From contig PEZR01000133.1 in NCBI GenBank assembly GCA_002773975.1, positions 1 through 25,715 on the forward strand: DNA of 25,715 nt, given 5' to 3'. The DNA is from Bdellovibrio sp. CG10_big_fil_rev_8_21_14_0_10_47_8 (GTDB taxonomy: Bacteria; Bdellovibrionota; Bdellovibrionia; Bdellovibrionales; Bdellovibrionaceae). The notes beneath the pieces are model-generated. The model saw nothing but the letters and a program-made list of their open reading frames with translations. It was not told the DNA's origin and made no database searches. Made by a program: the position numbers and the translations under genes. Of the stretch, positions 14,077 to 22,249 are shown piece by piece; positions within the stretch are counted from its first letter, which is position 1, and each line of letters begins with the position of its first letter.

Positions 14077-15069
14077 ATGAGAAGTTATCAAGCCTCGTCA
14101 TTGGATGTCACCAAGGTCAAAATCCTCTCCGTCCTTCGAGAACGCAAAGGATTGCTCTACTTTATTACGGATTGGCTTGTCATTCTATCCTGCTCTCTGA
14201 TCTGCGAACATTTCTTTAGTTGGCCTCTGTATTTGATAACTGCTTTGATCATAGCCAGTCGGCAACACGCGTTGCTTGTGTTAGTTCACGATGCGGCTCA
14301 CTACCGAATCACTTCATCAAAGACGATGAATGATTTGACTGCCAATTTTTTTGCGGGATTTCCCTGTTTTATTGGTACCCACTCTTACCGCCTCCACCAC
14401 CTACAACACCATCAACATTTAAATACAGAACTTGATCCCGATTGGGCTCGAAAAATTCATCAGCCAGAATGGCAATTCCCAATGCCTAAGAGAATGCTTG
14501 CCCGCATTTTATTTCAACAGGTTTTGATCGGTGGATATGAGTGGGTTGTTCTGACATCGACCATGTTATTAAAGAACCTTCATCTTTCAGCAAAAGATCC
14601 ACGAAAAAAAGAGGGACTCCTGTTGGCTACCTACTTCATGGCAATGTTTGGATTGGCTATTTATTTCAACCTATTCCATCAACTCATTTTCTATTGGCTG
14701 ATTCCACTCTTAACTCTATTTCCTCTGATTCAGAGAATCCGCAGCATCTCCGAACACTTCGCAGTCGACAGAGACCGCATCTTAAATAGAACTCGAAATA
14801 TCAGCACCACCTGGATTGAGCGATTCTTCTTCAGTCCACATTCAGTCAACTGGCACCTAGTTCATCATCTCTATCCGTCAGTTCCACATTACAACCTGGA
14901 AGAACTCCATCAGCAACTGATGACGGATCAGCAGTATGCAAAGAACCAGCATTTGAACCATTCTTATTTTCTACCAGTAAGAGGCAGTGTCCTGAAAGAT
15001 CTCATCAGTACAAAACAAAGAGAGAAAAATTATTCGAACAATTCCACCGAAAATTCTCGCTCTGCTTGA
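14077..15069 (+). CDS. Membrane fatty-acid desaturase
   Basis: A 330-residue integral-membrane diiron enzyme of the fatty-acid desaturase/hydroxylase superfamily. The three His boxes are present: HDAAH (71-75), RLHHLQHHQH (His107/108, His111/112 and His114) and WHLVHH (His260, His263/264), plus ISEHF (Glu226-His227). Hydrophobic regions flank them (about 30-62, 88-100 and 182-217). Members insert double bonds or hydroxyls into acyl chains or carotenoid-type lipids using O2 and electrons from a redox partner, none of which is encoded nearby. The frame opens at 13978 inside the preceding gene, but the ATG at 14077, 2 bases after its TAG, gives the natural N-terminus, and translation coupling explains the lack of an SD. 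The last 40 bases overlap the convergent gene's 3' end. Confidence 0.9.
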   Translation: MRSYQASSLDVTKVKILSVLRERKGLLYFITDWLVILSCSLICEHFFSWPLYLITALIIASRQHALLVLVHDAAHYRITSSKTMNDLTANFFAGFPCFIGTHSYRLHHLQHHQHLNTELDPDWARKIHQPEWQFPMPKRMLARILFQQVLIGGYEWVVLTSTMLLKNLHLSAKDPRKKEGLLLATYFMAMFGLAIYFNLFHQLIFYWLIPLLTLFPLIQRIRSISEHFAVDRDRILNRTRNISTTWIERFFFSPHSVNWHLVHHLYPSVPHYNLEELHQQLMTDQQYAKNQHLNHSYFLPVRGSVLKDLISTKQREKNYSNNSTENSRSA

Positions 15070-15773
15070 TGCTCCATCACCCGTTCAAGCCTCATTGCTT
15101 CCGGAACAGTCTCCAAAAGCTTCGCTGAAATAATAGTGATAAAACAATCTGTTCTGTTTTCCTCAAGATCTTTAATCGGAACAATGTAGGACAATTGATA
15201 CTCGATCTTATTTTTGAATGCCGATGATGTTTCCTGAACAACATGTAGTGGTGTCCCTGACTGCACCACCTTTTTAGTTATCAACGCCTCTTGAACTTCA
15301 CTCATGATCTGCGCGGTGATCTTTGGGTCCCGAACAGAAAACAAGATCTCCCAAGGCAATGATTCCAACTCGTCCAGAGAATAGCTGCAGATGTTATAAT
15401 AATTAAATGAGCGATAGACCTGTCGGCTACCAACGAAAACTTCAATTAAGTCGTCGTCACCAATCAAACTCATGAGGTCCGCACTGGGGAGCAACCGCAG
15501 CCGGGACAGAGCCATCCACAAAAGCTTTTTCTCACTGAATTTAGCTGGCACTTCCGATTGAGTGACGTCAGTAAAAAGGTCACAATAAATTTTTAGGCGC
15601 TCGAGGGCGGCTCTTTGGTCCGCCAAGGCAAGGTTTAGAAAGAAAGGTTGGGTTTCCGTATTCTGTGGTTCGACCTTAATTCCGAGGATCTCGGCAAGGG
15701 ACTGAATTTTTTGGGCGACCTGCAAAAACTTGGAATATTCCGACTCTGCTTTTACGGTATCAAGATTCGACAT
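15030..15773 (-). CDS. Hypothetical protein downstream of XRE regulator
   Basis: About 247 residues, soluble, acidic, without signal or membrane segments. I do not recognise it. The N-terminal half is helical and Leu-rich (QRAALERLKIYCDLF). The middle carries a stretch that could be a PAS-like sensor fold (LSLIGDDDLIEVFVGSRQVY-like strands, then ESLPWEILFSVRDP and VQEALITKKVVQSGTPLHV); this is a loose impression from strand/helix order only. The ATG at 15773 is preceded by AAGG about 8 bases upstream; in-frame GTGs at 15782/15779 are possible but sit on the SD. The XRE regulator gene ends 18 bases upstream on the same strand, so the two form an operon. The 3' end overlaps the desaturase gene by 40 bases, antisense. 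Confidence 0.68.
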   Translation of the reverse strand: MSNLDTVKAESEYSKFLQVAQKIQSLAEILGIKVEPQNTETQPFFLNLALADQRAALERLKIYCDLFTDVTQSEVPAKFSEKKLLWMALSRLRLLPSADLMSLIGDDDLIEVFVGSRQVYRSFNYYNICSYSLDELESLPWEILFSVRDPKITAQIMSEVQEALITKKVVQSGTPLHVVQETSSAFKNKIEYQLSYIVPIKDLEENRTDCFITIISAKLLETVPEAMRLERVMEHQAEREFSVELFE

Positions 15774-15791
15774 ATCCACCACCTTACTTAT

Positions 15792-16073
15792 TTAGGCCAT
15801 TTTTTTTTTATCTCGAGCGTTTTTATAGACTTTGCTTTCGATCGCAACTCGACTGTCTTTCAGCATCACATCAATCAGCTTTTCATGCTTTAATTTTAAA
15901 ACGACGATCAACTGAGAAAATATGTGGCTAGGGGGCGCGCACATTCCCCGCTCCCAGTTAGATATAAACTGAGAGTGAATAGACCCCAGCTTTTCGGCTA
16001 ACTCGACCTGTGTGTATCCACACTGAACTCTCTTCTCCTTGAGAAACAATCCCAGCTGTCGATATTCGCGCAT
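15792..16073 (-). CDS. XRE-family helix-turn-helix regulator
   Basis: A 93-residue protein with a Cro/C1-type HTH at about residues 8-62: LGLFLKEKRVQCGYTQVELA (helices 1-2), recognition helix around SQFISNWERG (34-43), then ICxQL-type packing helix IFSQLIVVLK. A short basic tail follows (KVYKNARDKKKMA). It is the length of a stand-alone XRE regulator or antitoxin-like repressor. The ATG at 16073 has GGAG about 8 bases upstream. The gene overlaps no other and is followed by a hypothetical on the same strand, which may be its partner. It is divergent from the MCP gene, with 170 bases between starts, so it could control that promoter as well as its own. No obvious operator repeat is seen there. 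Confidence 0.9.
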   Translation of the reverse strand: MREYRQLGLFLKEKRVQCGYTQVELAEKLGSIHSQFISNWERGMCAPPSHIFSQLIVVLKLKHEKLIDVMLKDSRVAIESKVYKNARDKKKMA

Positions 16074-16244
16074 TTGCTGACTCCATAGTTATTGAAGAGC
16101 AAACTCTACCTCATCGGCACGCAGAGTCAATAAAGACGTCTCGGAATACATCAAAAATGTGACGAGAACGAGATGCTTTTCCGATCTTCTCGACAGATTT
16201 ACCTGACGGTCAAGTTTACCCGCATGTGAACCGAGAAGACGTCC

Positions 16245-17852
16245 ATGCAAACATGGGCACACCTGAGCTTTCGTTCAAAGTTGATACTATCATTTCTCTT
16301 TGTTGCCTCCGGGGCGATCATCTCTGGCTATATTCAGTTTTCCGCCCTCACCCGCCTGACCCGTGCCGCCCAACACGTCTCCGAGGTAAACTTGGTTGGC
16401 CTGACCAATCTCTCTAAAATGGATTCTTCGATAAAGACCGCCCAAATGAAATTCAATGAAATTAAGACCTCTGGACACAATCCAAATCTTCTTGAGGAGC
16501 CTGCCCTCTATCTGGATGAAGCCCTGAGTGATTTTTCGAAATTTCAAGCCCTATATACGTCTGGAGAAATGACAGAGACTGAAATTCAGCTGATTGACAA
16601 ACTGTCGTCCACATTTGAACCTCTATCCGCTCATCTGTCCGAGATGACCAAGGTCATTCTCAATGATATCAAGGCAGCGCCCGCTGTACTGGCAACATTG
16701 AATCAATCCAATATCGACGATGAGTTTAAAAAAGTTGCCGACGTCATGGGGGACCTGAAAAGCTTTCAAAACGACGCGGGTTTTCAGTGGTCCACGTCAA
16801 TCAAAGAGGACTCCCAACGAGCCAAGTCCTACTCAATTTTAGCCATCTCGTTTTTCTTCGTCGTCTCAATTGCATTTGGGATTTTCTTATCCGCAGTTCT
16901 TTCCAAACGTCTTATTTCTGCGGCCGAAAAAACAAGTCGAAGCGTGGGAATATTTGGAGTGGCTTCATCAGAAATTTACGAGACCAGCATTCAATTGTCA
17001 GAAAAGGTGACCCACCAGGCATCTGCTCTTCAAGAAAGTGTCGCGGCTCTAACTGAAATTTCCGCTATGGTGGAAAAGGTAGTGGAAGAATCACAACATT
17101 CCCATCTTGAGTCCGTCGAGAGCGAGCAACAGGCTGAATCTGGAAAACAATCGGTTGATGAGGTGCTTCAGTCATTCCACGATGTTCACCAATCCACTGA
17201 GCAACTTATTAAGGAAATTCAGTCAAATAATGAAAAAACAGCAGAAATTCTTCAAACAATTTCGACGATTTCGGCAAAAACACAGGTCATTAATGAGATC
17301 GTATTTCAGACCAAACTTCTCTCTTTCAATGCCTCCGTCGAAGCTGCTCGAGCAGGCGAGCATGGAAAGGGTTTTTCAGTGGTGGCGGAAGAAGTCGGAC
17401 AACTCGCGCAAATGAGCGGTCAGGCCTCGAAGGAGATCAATCAGATTCTGACGGAAAGTTATACCCGTGTTCAGACAATTCTCAAAGAGAGTCAGGAAAG
17501 TTCTGAGCGTTGGACTAACGAAGCCAAAGCAAAACTCAATCTTGGCCTGCAAAGGGGAGCTCACTCCAAAGAGGCTCTAGAAAAAATACTTGCCAGTGCG
17601 TCCAATGTGACAGGGAGAATTCAACTGATCAATACGGCCATTGGAGAACAACAAAAAGGAATCACTGAAATTCAGAAGGTCATGAATGAGCTCGAGAAAG
17701 TTTCGTCTTTCAATAGCGTGACCGCTGAAAAAACTCGCACCATCGCGGAAAATATTACTAAAGAATCACAAATCGTCGAGTCTGCTGTCGAAGACCTTGA
17801 GGTTACTCTTCATGGTCACAAGACTAAACACTCGGAAAAAAAGGCTGCATAA
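16245..17852 (+). CDS. Methyl-accepting chemotaxis protein
   Basis: A 535-residue transducer. TM1 is at about 11-31, a helical periplasmic sensor at about 35-195, TM2 at about 198-219, and a cytoplasmic signalling coiled coil to about 515. The hairpin tip is NEIVFQTKLLSFNASVEAAR followed by AGEHGKGFSVVAEEV (350-384), the CheA/CheW-binding site. A recognisable HAMP domain is missing: TM2 is followed almost directly by the signalling helix, with only a short charged linker. No CheR/CheB pentapeptide is seen at the C-terminus (KHSEKKAA). The ATG at 16245 is the only in-frame start after a TGA five codons earlier; the SD is weak. The stimulus is unknown. It is a stand-alone gene, so its partners CheA/CheW are encoded elsewhere. 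Confidence 0.93.
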   Translation: MQTWAHLSFRSKLILSFLFVASGAIISGYIQFSALTRLTRAAQHVSEVNLVGLTNLSKMDSSIKTAQMKFNEIKTSGHNPNLLEEPALYLDEALSDFSKFQALYTSGEMTETEIQLIDKLSSTFEPLSAHLSEMTKVILNDIKAAPAVLATLNQSNIDDEFKKVADVMGDLKSFQNDAGFQWSTSIKEDSQRAKSYSILAISFFFVVSIAFGIFLSAVLSKRLISAAEKTSRSVGIFGVASSEIYETSIQLSEKVTHQASALQESVAALTEISAMVEKVVEESQHSHLESVESEQQAESGKQSVDEVLQSFHDVHQSTEQLIKEIQSNNEKTAEILQTISTISAKTQVINEIVFQTKLLSFNASVEAARAGEHGKGFSVVAEEVGQLAQMSGQASKEINQILTESYTRVQTILKESQESSERWTNEAKAKLNLGLQRGAHSKEALEKILASASNVTGRIQLINTAIGEQQKGITEIQKVMNELEKVSSFNSVTAEKTRTIAENITKESQIVESAVEDLEVTLHGHKTKHSEKKAA

Positions 17853-17950
17853 ATCAAAACCATTTTTAAAGTCGGGGTCTAATTATCGTATTATTGACTG
17901 TTCTACTTCGTACTGATGAACTAAAAAAACAAATTTTTATTGGAGGACAA

Positions 17951-18268
17951 ATGAATCAAATAACAAAAGCAATTTTAATGATGGGCCTGGTGCTTTCTTC
18001 TATTTCTGCATCAGCAGGAATCTGTGAAATGACGATTGACCGTAAGGCATGCCCAGGACAAGAGGAAAAAGCTCTTGCACCCTACAAAGACAAAGGTGGG
18101 AATCCCACAGTCGAGAAAAAACCAGCTGGTGATTTAGCAGAATGCAAAAAGAAAGCAGATGAAGCGTCCAAGATCATCCGCAAGGGCACTTTGACTTCAA
18201 AAACTGTGACAGCGAAATTTGGTGCCGAAGACGCTGGAACCTATTCAGACAAAGCCTCTTGTAACTAG
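17951..18268 (+). CDS. Small secreted Cys-containing protein
   Basis: A 105-residue protein with a cleavable signal (MNQITKAILMMGLVLSSISA, cleavage likely after SASA at about residue 22). The mature part of about 83 residues is Lys-rich with Cys at 25, 34, 65 and 104, an even number that would permit two disulfides. I do not recognise the family. The frame opens at 17894, but the ATG at 17951 has GGAGG at 7 bases and gives the signal peptide directly, so I use it. A possible -35 TTGACT lies at 17894, though the -10 is weak. It is monocistronic, with a strong terminator immediately after the stop. Function unknown; a periplasmic or secreted role is inferred only from the signal. Confidence 0.72.
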   Translation: MNQITKAILMMGLVLSSISASAGICEMTIDRKACPGQEEKALAPYKDKGGNPTVEKKPAGDLAECKKKADEASKIIRKGTLTSKTVTAKFGAEDAGTYSDKASCN

Positions 18269-18276
18269 TTCTATTT

Positions 18277-18318
18277 CTGGCGTCAGACCATGTCTGGCGC
18301 CAGTGTCATCTTTTGATT
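18277..18318 (+). terminator. Intrinsic terminator of the small secreted protein gene
   Basis: A 12-bp inverted repeat (CTGGCGTCAGAC, loop CAT, GTCTGGCGCCAG; one G-T pair) starts 8 bases after the stop at 18268 and is followed by a T-rich stretch (TGTCATCTTTTGATTTT). The stem is long and GC-rich. The opposite strand lacks a T tract, so it mainly serves the + strand; the convergent dbpA gene may share it only weakly. Confidence 0.75.
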
Positions 18319-18330
18319 TTCCTTGAAAGT

Positions 18331-19761
18331 TTAAGCTAAAAAAATCTTGAACTTTGAGCCCTTTATTTTCGATGTCCGAAGTTTCTCTAAGGCCTTTTCG
18401 GCAGCTAGAGAGTCTATGGCGACATAGCTGAATCGATCATGAATTTCGATCTTTCCGATTTCAGCGGCCGTGAGGGCGTCTGGATCAGATGTCAGTGCCC
18501 CCAAAATATCCCCGGGACGCAGTTTATTGGACCGACCACCAGAAATCTGTAGTGTTTTCATCAGTGTCGTCTGGAATTCCTGTCCCAATCCGAATTGGTT
18601 CTTAAATCCCAAATTCTGTCGGATCATCCTAACCCCTGTGGTTCTTTCAATTTCGGCGACCTTCAGAATTTCATAGGCCGTAGAAATTGAAACTGCGACC
18701 CCGGCCCTTCCGGCCCGCCCTGTTCGTCCAATTCGATGAATGTAAATATCCGGGCTGGATGGCAAATCGACATTGATCACCAGCTCAAGGCGATCAATAT
18801 CCAGTCCCCTGGCTGCGACATCAGTTGCGACCAAAATTCGGCGGCTCCCATTTCGAAATAGAGAGGTTGCGCGATCGCGTTCAGGCTGAGTCAAATCTCC
18901 ATGCAAGACCTCGCTGCTGACCTTCATCTTCGTCAATAATTTCCCAATTTCATCCACGGTGGCTTTTGTTCTGCAAAAGACCAATGTGCACATCGACGGA
19001 TGTCGTTGCAGAATTTTTATAAGAGTTTCAACCTTCTGTGGGTTTTCACACTCGTAAACATACTGTTCAATGGCCGGAGCAGTTTGTATTGCTTGATCAA
19101 TTTTGACCCGCACTACCTGGCGTTGGTATTTCTGAGAAAGAATTTCCATGCCTTCTGGAAATGTTGCCGAGAAAAAGACCGTTTGCCGATCCTTCGGAAG
19201 CTCATCTATAATGGCAGTCATTTCATCTGCAAAGCCCTCTTCGAGCATTCGATCAGCCTCGTCCAGGACTAAGGTTTTCAGGTCTCCAACATAAAGTTCT
19301 CGATTTTTAAGATGCTCTAAGGTCCTGCCTGGAGTTCCGACAATCAAATGCATGCCCCGTTGAAGAGCCTGGATCTGAGGTGGGTACGGTTGACCACCCA
19401 CTAAGGAAACCATTTGAAGGCCTGGGAAAGCCTTGGCGAACTTTCGGGCTTCTCGCAAAACCTGATCACAAAGCTCTCTTGTCGGACACAAAATTATGGC
19501 TTGGGGAACAGAAGCCGCCACCTGAATTTTGCTCAAAATCGGGATAATAAATGCCGCTGTTTTTCCACTGCCGGTCTGTGATTGACCCACCAGATCCCGA
19601 CCCGCCAACAGGACCGGGATACTGGCCGCTTGGATGGGGGTCATTTTTGAAAACCCCATTTCTTCAATCACACGGAGAAGTCCAGGTTGCAGAGAAAGAG
19701 AATGAAAGTCATTGGATTCCAAAAAAAGCCCCTTCAGATTTGGTTTAGTCAGCGCCCCCAT
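18331..19761 (-). CDS. dbpA: ATP-dependent RNA helicase DbpA
   Basis: A 476-residue DEAD-box helicase, close to E. coli DbpA (457). The Q motif is GFSKMTPIQAA (36-46), followed by Walker A SQTGSGKT (61-68), PTREL, DEAD (168-171), SAT (198-200), ARGLDI (317-322) and HRIGRTGRAGRAG (342-354). The C-terminal domain LRPGDILGALTSD (415-427), then AEIGKIEIHDRFSYVAI and IKGSKFKIFLA, is the DbpA RNA-binding domain that recognises hairpin 92 of 23S rRNA and guides large-subunit assembly. The frame extends to 19947, but those residues are unrelated; the ATG at 19761 begins a typical N-terminus, with only a weak GGAAG upstream. It is stand-alone and divergent from the DUF3015 gene. Confidence 0.92.
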   Translation of the reverse strand: MGALTKPNLKGLFLESNDFHSLSLQPGLLRVIEEMGFSKMTPIQAASIPVLLAGRDLVGQSQTGSGKTAAFIIPILSKIQVAASVPQAIILCPTRELCDQVLREARKFAKAFPGLQMVSLVGGQPYPPQIQALQRGMHLIVGTPGRTLEHLKNRELYVGDLKTLVLDEADRMLEEGFADEMTAIIDELPKDRQTVFFSATFPEGMEILSQKYQRQVVRVKIDQAIQTAPAIEQYVYECENPQKVETLIKILQRHPSMCTLVFCRTKATVDEIGKLLTKMKVSSEVLHGDLTQPERDRATSLFRNGSRRILVATDVAARGLDIDRLELVINVDLPSSPDIYIHRIGRTGRAGRAGVAVSISTAYEILKVAEIERTTGVRMIRQNLGFKNQFGLGQEFQTTLMKTLQISGGRSNKLRPGDILGALTSDPDALTAAEIGKIEIHDRFSYVAIDSLAAEKALEKLRTSKIKGSKFKIFLA

Positions 19762-19819
19762 ACCTATGTTACTTCCAGTCCATGGGCAAGCTCTTGATGC
19801 GCTATCCTTCGGTCGTGGT

Positions 19820-19847
19820 TTGACAGGGTCTGACCTCCATGTAAAAA
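19820..19847 (+). promoter_or_regulatory. Probable sigma70-type promoter of the DUF3015 gene
   Basis: TTGACA (19820-19825, perfect -35) is followed after 16 bases by TAAAAA (or AAAAAT after 17) as -10. It lies about 27-50 bases before the start codon at 19874 on the + strand and reads away from dbpA. The spacing and -35 are good; the -10 is only partly matched. Confidence 0.45.
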
Positions 19848-19873
19848 TTAATAAAAAACAACGGGGGAACACT

Positions 19874-20353
19874 ATGAATTGGACAATGAAGCTGACTGTG
19901 ATGTTTGGATTGATCTTATCTGCTGGCTCTTTGCATGCCGAGGACAAAAGCTCGGGCTGTGGTCTTGGATGGCAGGTTCTCTCAAAAAACTCGCTTCTCT
20001 CATCCTACACACGTGCCGTCACCAATGCGGTGACATCAAGCACTTCTGGCATGACATCTGGAACCTCCGGCTGTGACAAACATTCTATCGTCAAAAAAGA
20101 AGATATGGATATTCACTATGCTGAAGCAAATTTTCACTCTCTGATGACTGAAATGGCCAAGGGCAATGGTCCCTATCTGCAAGGCTTCGCTATGGTCCTG
20201 GGCTGCCAAGGGATGCAAATTGACCAGTTCTCTCGGTCTACTCAGAAAAATTACGATCAAATTTTTCCAGTTAACCACTCTAGTCCTGCGGGCGTTGTCG
20301 AATCTGTTCGGGCAACTATGAAGACTGAAAACCTTTGTAATCAACAAATCTAA
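19874..20353 (+). CDS. DUF3015 family secreted protein
   Basis: A 159-residue exported protein with a signal peptide (MNWTMKLTVMFGLILSAGSL, cleavage near HA at 22). The mature part carries the DUF3015 hallmarks GCGLGWQV (28-35) and GMTSGTSGC (59-67), with four Cys at 29, 67, 111 and 155 that could make two disulfides. DUF3015 is a family of unknown function, common in deltaproteobacteria-like groups. The frame opens at 19712 across the dbpA start, but the ATG at 19874 has GGGGGAAC upstream. The DUF4105 gene begins 4 to 22 bases after the stop, so the two are likely an operon. A 5'-truncated paralogue with the same Cys pattern lies at 25315-25715. Confidence 0.9.
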   Translation: MNWTMKLTVMFGLILSAGSLHAEDKSSGCGLGWQVLSKNSLLSSYTRAVTNAVTSSTSGMTSGTSGCDKHSIVKKEDMDIHYAEANFHSLMTEMAKGNGPYLQGFAMVLGCQGMQIDQFSRSTQKNYDQIFPVNHSSPAGVVESVRATMKTENLCNQQI

Positions 20354-20375
20354 GTTCTTGAATTGTGAACGCCAG

Positions 20376-22220
20376 GTGAAAATATTGATCTATTTTTTCT
20401 TGGCGTTTTTATTTTGCGGGGGCCAATCGGCTCTCGCCATCGATTTTAATTCCCTGGCGTCAGATCCTCTTTGGATTGGCCAACTTCAATATCGAAAAAC
20501 CATTTTGAATCATTGGAAAGGTGAAGCCGATGGTCCGGGATTTTTTATCTCATCCCAGGGCAAGTCTTCACCGGCAGCTGAACTAGAGGCCACCTATAAA
20601 ATATTTCAAGAGCACCCAGATCAACCCTGGGGATATACAGGCCAGCCGGTGATCTGTGCATTTCCAACCAGAAAATATTTTTTGGAACAAAAGCTGGGAA
20701 TTCAATTTCGAGATATTCCCTGCAAAGAAAGAGAAGAGTGGAAAAGACCTCTGAGTGGTACAAAATTTTACCTCGTCTATAGCAGCGCATTTCCCAATAA
20801 TCCGGCATCGATGTTTGGTCACACTTTTGTTCTTCTGTCGAAACACGATCCACCCGATTCGGCACAGGGGCTTTTTGACTATGCTATTAATTTTTCAGCA
20901 GACACCGCCGGCAGTGATGAAAAATCCCTGCTTTACACCATTAAGGGCACGTTGGGGGGATACCCCGCCAGATATCGACTCTATCCGTTCTATCAAATGA
21001 TCAACCTCTATATCAATTGGGAGAGCCGCGACCTTTGGTATCTGAAAATTCCATGGGATGAGCAGCAGATTGATCGATTTTTGGATCATGTCTGGGAGAT
21101 TTTTACGACCACGCATTTTGACTATTACTTTTTTGATGAAAACTGTTCGTACCGCCTGTTGGCGGCCATGGACTATGTGGACCCCAACCTTCATGCGGTG
21201 GACCATTTTTACTCTCGATTTCCGCTGTACTATGTCTCCCCTCTGTCGACATACAAGTATCTGCACCATTTCTACAAAGACAATACGCCAGAATACTTTA
21301 CGCCTTCTCTTCGGAAAACTTTAAAAAATGAAATCTCTCACTTGAACACGGATGAAAAAAAACATTTTCATCACCTTCGCAGAGACTCGCAGGATGTTGA
21401 ACACGAAAACAATGTCAAAGTACTAGATACACTGATCACGTTGCTTGATTACAAAAAAAGAACGGCCTCTAGCAACTATCTTTCCAGCCAAGTCTTGGAT
21501 GATCTCGACAAAACCCTGCGCCGAAGATCGCAGATCCGCTCCCCTTCCGTTGACGGACCTGCGGTAAAAGCACCAGCGTCTCCGCTGATCTCTCATGAGG
21601 CGCATTCTATCTATTTTGGCTTGGGCCAAGAGGGGGATAGAAAGGGATCTCTGGCCGGCGGCAAGGTCGCTTATCACGACATTTTGAGCCCCACAGAAGG
21701 ATTCGAGCGATGGAGTCATCTGAACTTTCTGGAAGCTGACCTGACCTATTTCCAAAATAAATTCAAGGTTCGCTCATTCATTCCGCTGAATATTATTTCT
21801 TTTTTTCCCATTGAATCTTATGAATCCAAACTCAGTTGGCGAGCAGAACTTGGGTATAATCAACAATTGTCTACCTATTTGCGGGGTGGGGTTGGGGCTT
21901 CAGTGCAGGATTCCAGCGAAAAGGCGATGGCTTATGGATTTATCAGTCCTATTCTGAGCACCGCTGAAGATTTCACAAATGGTCACGGCTATCTGCTAGA
22001 AGCCGAGCTTGGATTTCTAGCCGAGGCCACAAAGTGGGGAAAAATATGGATTTTCTATCGGGATTTTCTTCGACCGAACACCTGGAATTTCGACGACAAC
22101 CTGGAGACGACAACTTTTCGGACTGCATTTTACCTTGATACAAATAACGAGATCCGACTGGAGACTGACCTGAATGATCGGGCCACAGACTCCAAAATAT
22201 ACTTTCAACATAACTTTTAG
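20376..22220 (+). CDS. DUF4105 (Lnb_N-like) protein with C-terminal barrel-like domain
   Basis: About 614 residues. It has a signal peptide (KILIYFFLAFLFCGGQSALA) with cleavage near ALA-ID. The N-terminal part (to about 300) fits DUF4105/Lnb_N: FYLVYSSAFPNNPASMFGHT (His149) and DENCSYRLL (Cys257). The order His then Cys in NC context is reminiscent of permuted papain-like (NlpC/P60/LRAT-type) enzymes; this is inference. From about 405 to the end the sequence alternates polar and aromatic residues in strand-like segments and ends in Phe (IYFQHNF), as outer-membrane beta-barrels do. The start is uncertain: the frame opens at TTG 20358; GTG 20376 gives a signal with a leading Lys and is preferred; TTG 20385 has AGGTGA nearby but loses the charge. 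It follows the DUF3015 gene closely and converges with corA (29-base gap). Confidence 0.82.
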   Translation: MKILIYFFLAFLFCGGQSALAIDFNSLASDPLWIGQLQYRKTILNHWKGEADGPGFFISSQGKSSPAAELEATYKIFQEHPDQPWGYTGQPVICAFPTRKYFLEQKLGIQFRDIPCKEREEWKRPLSGTKFYLVYSSAFPNNPASMFGHTFVLLSKHDPPDSAQGLFDYAINFSADTAGSDEKSLLYTIKGTLGGYPARYRLYPFYQMINLYINWESRDLWYLKIPWDEQQIDRFLDHVWEIFTTTHFDYYFFDENCSYRLLAAMDYVDPNLHAVDHFYSRFPLYYVSPLSTYKYLHHFYKDNTPEYFTPSLRKTLKNEISHLNTDEKKHFHHLRRDSQDVEHENNVKVLDTLITLLDYKKRTASSNYLSSQVLDDLDKTLRRRSQIRSPSVDGPAVKAPASPLISHEAHSIYFGLGQEGDRKGSLAGGKVAYHDILSPTEGFERWSHLNFLEADLTYFQNKFKVRSFIPLNIISFFPIESYESKLSWRAELGYNQQLSTYLRGGVGASVQDSSEKAMAYGFISPILSTAEDFTNGHGYLLEAELGFLAEATKWGKIWIFYRDFLRPNTWNFDDNLETTTFRTAFYLDTNNEIRLETDLNDRATDSKIYFQHNF

Positions 22221-22249
22221 ACGAGAGCGTGCTGAAAAAAATATACCCG

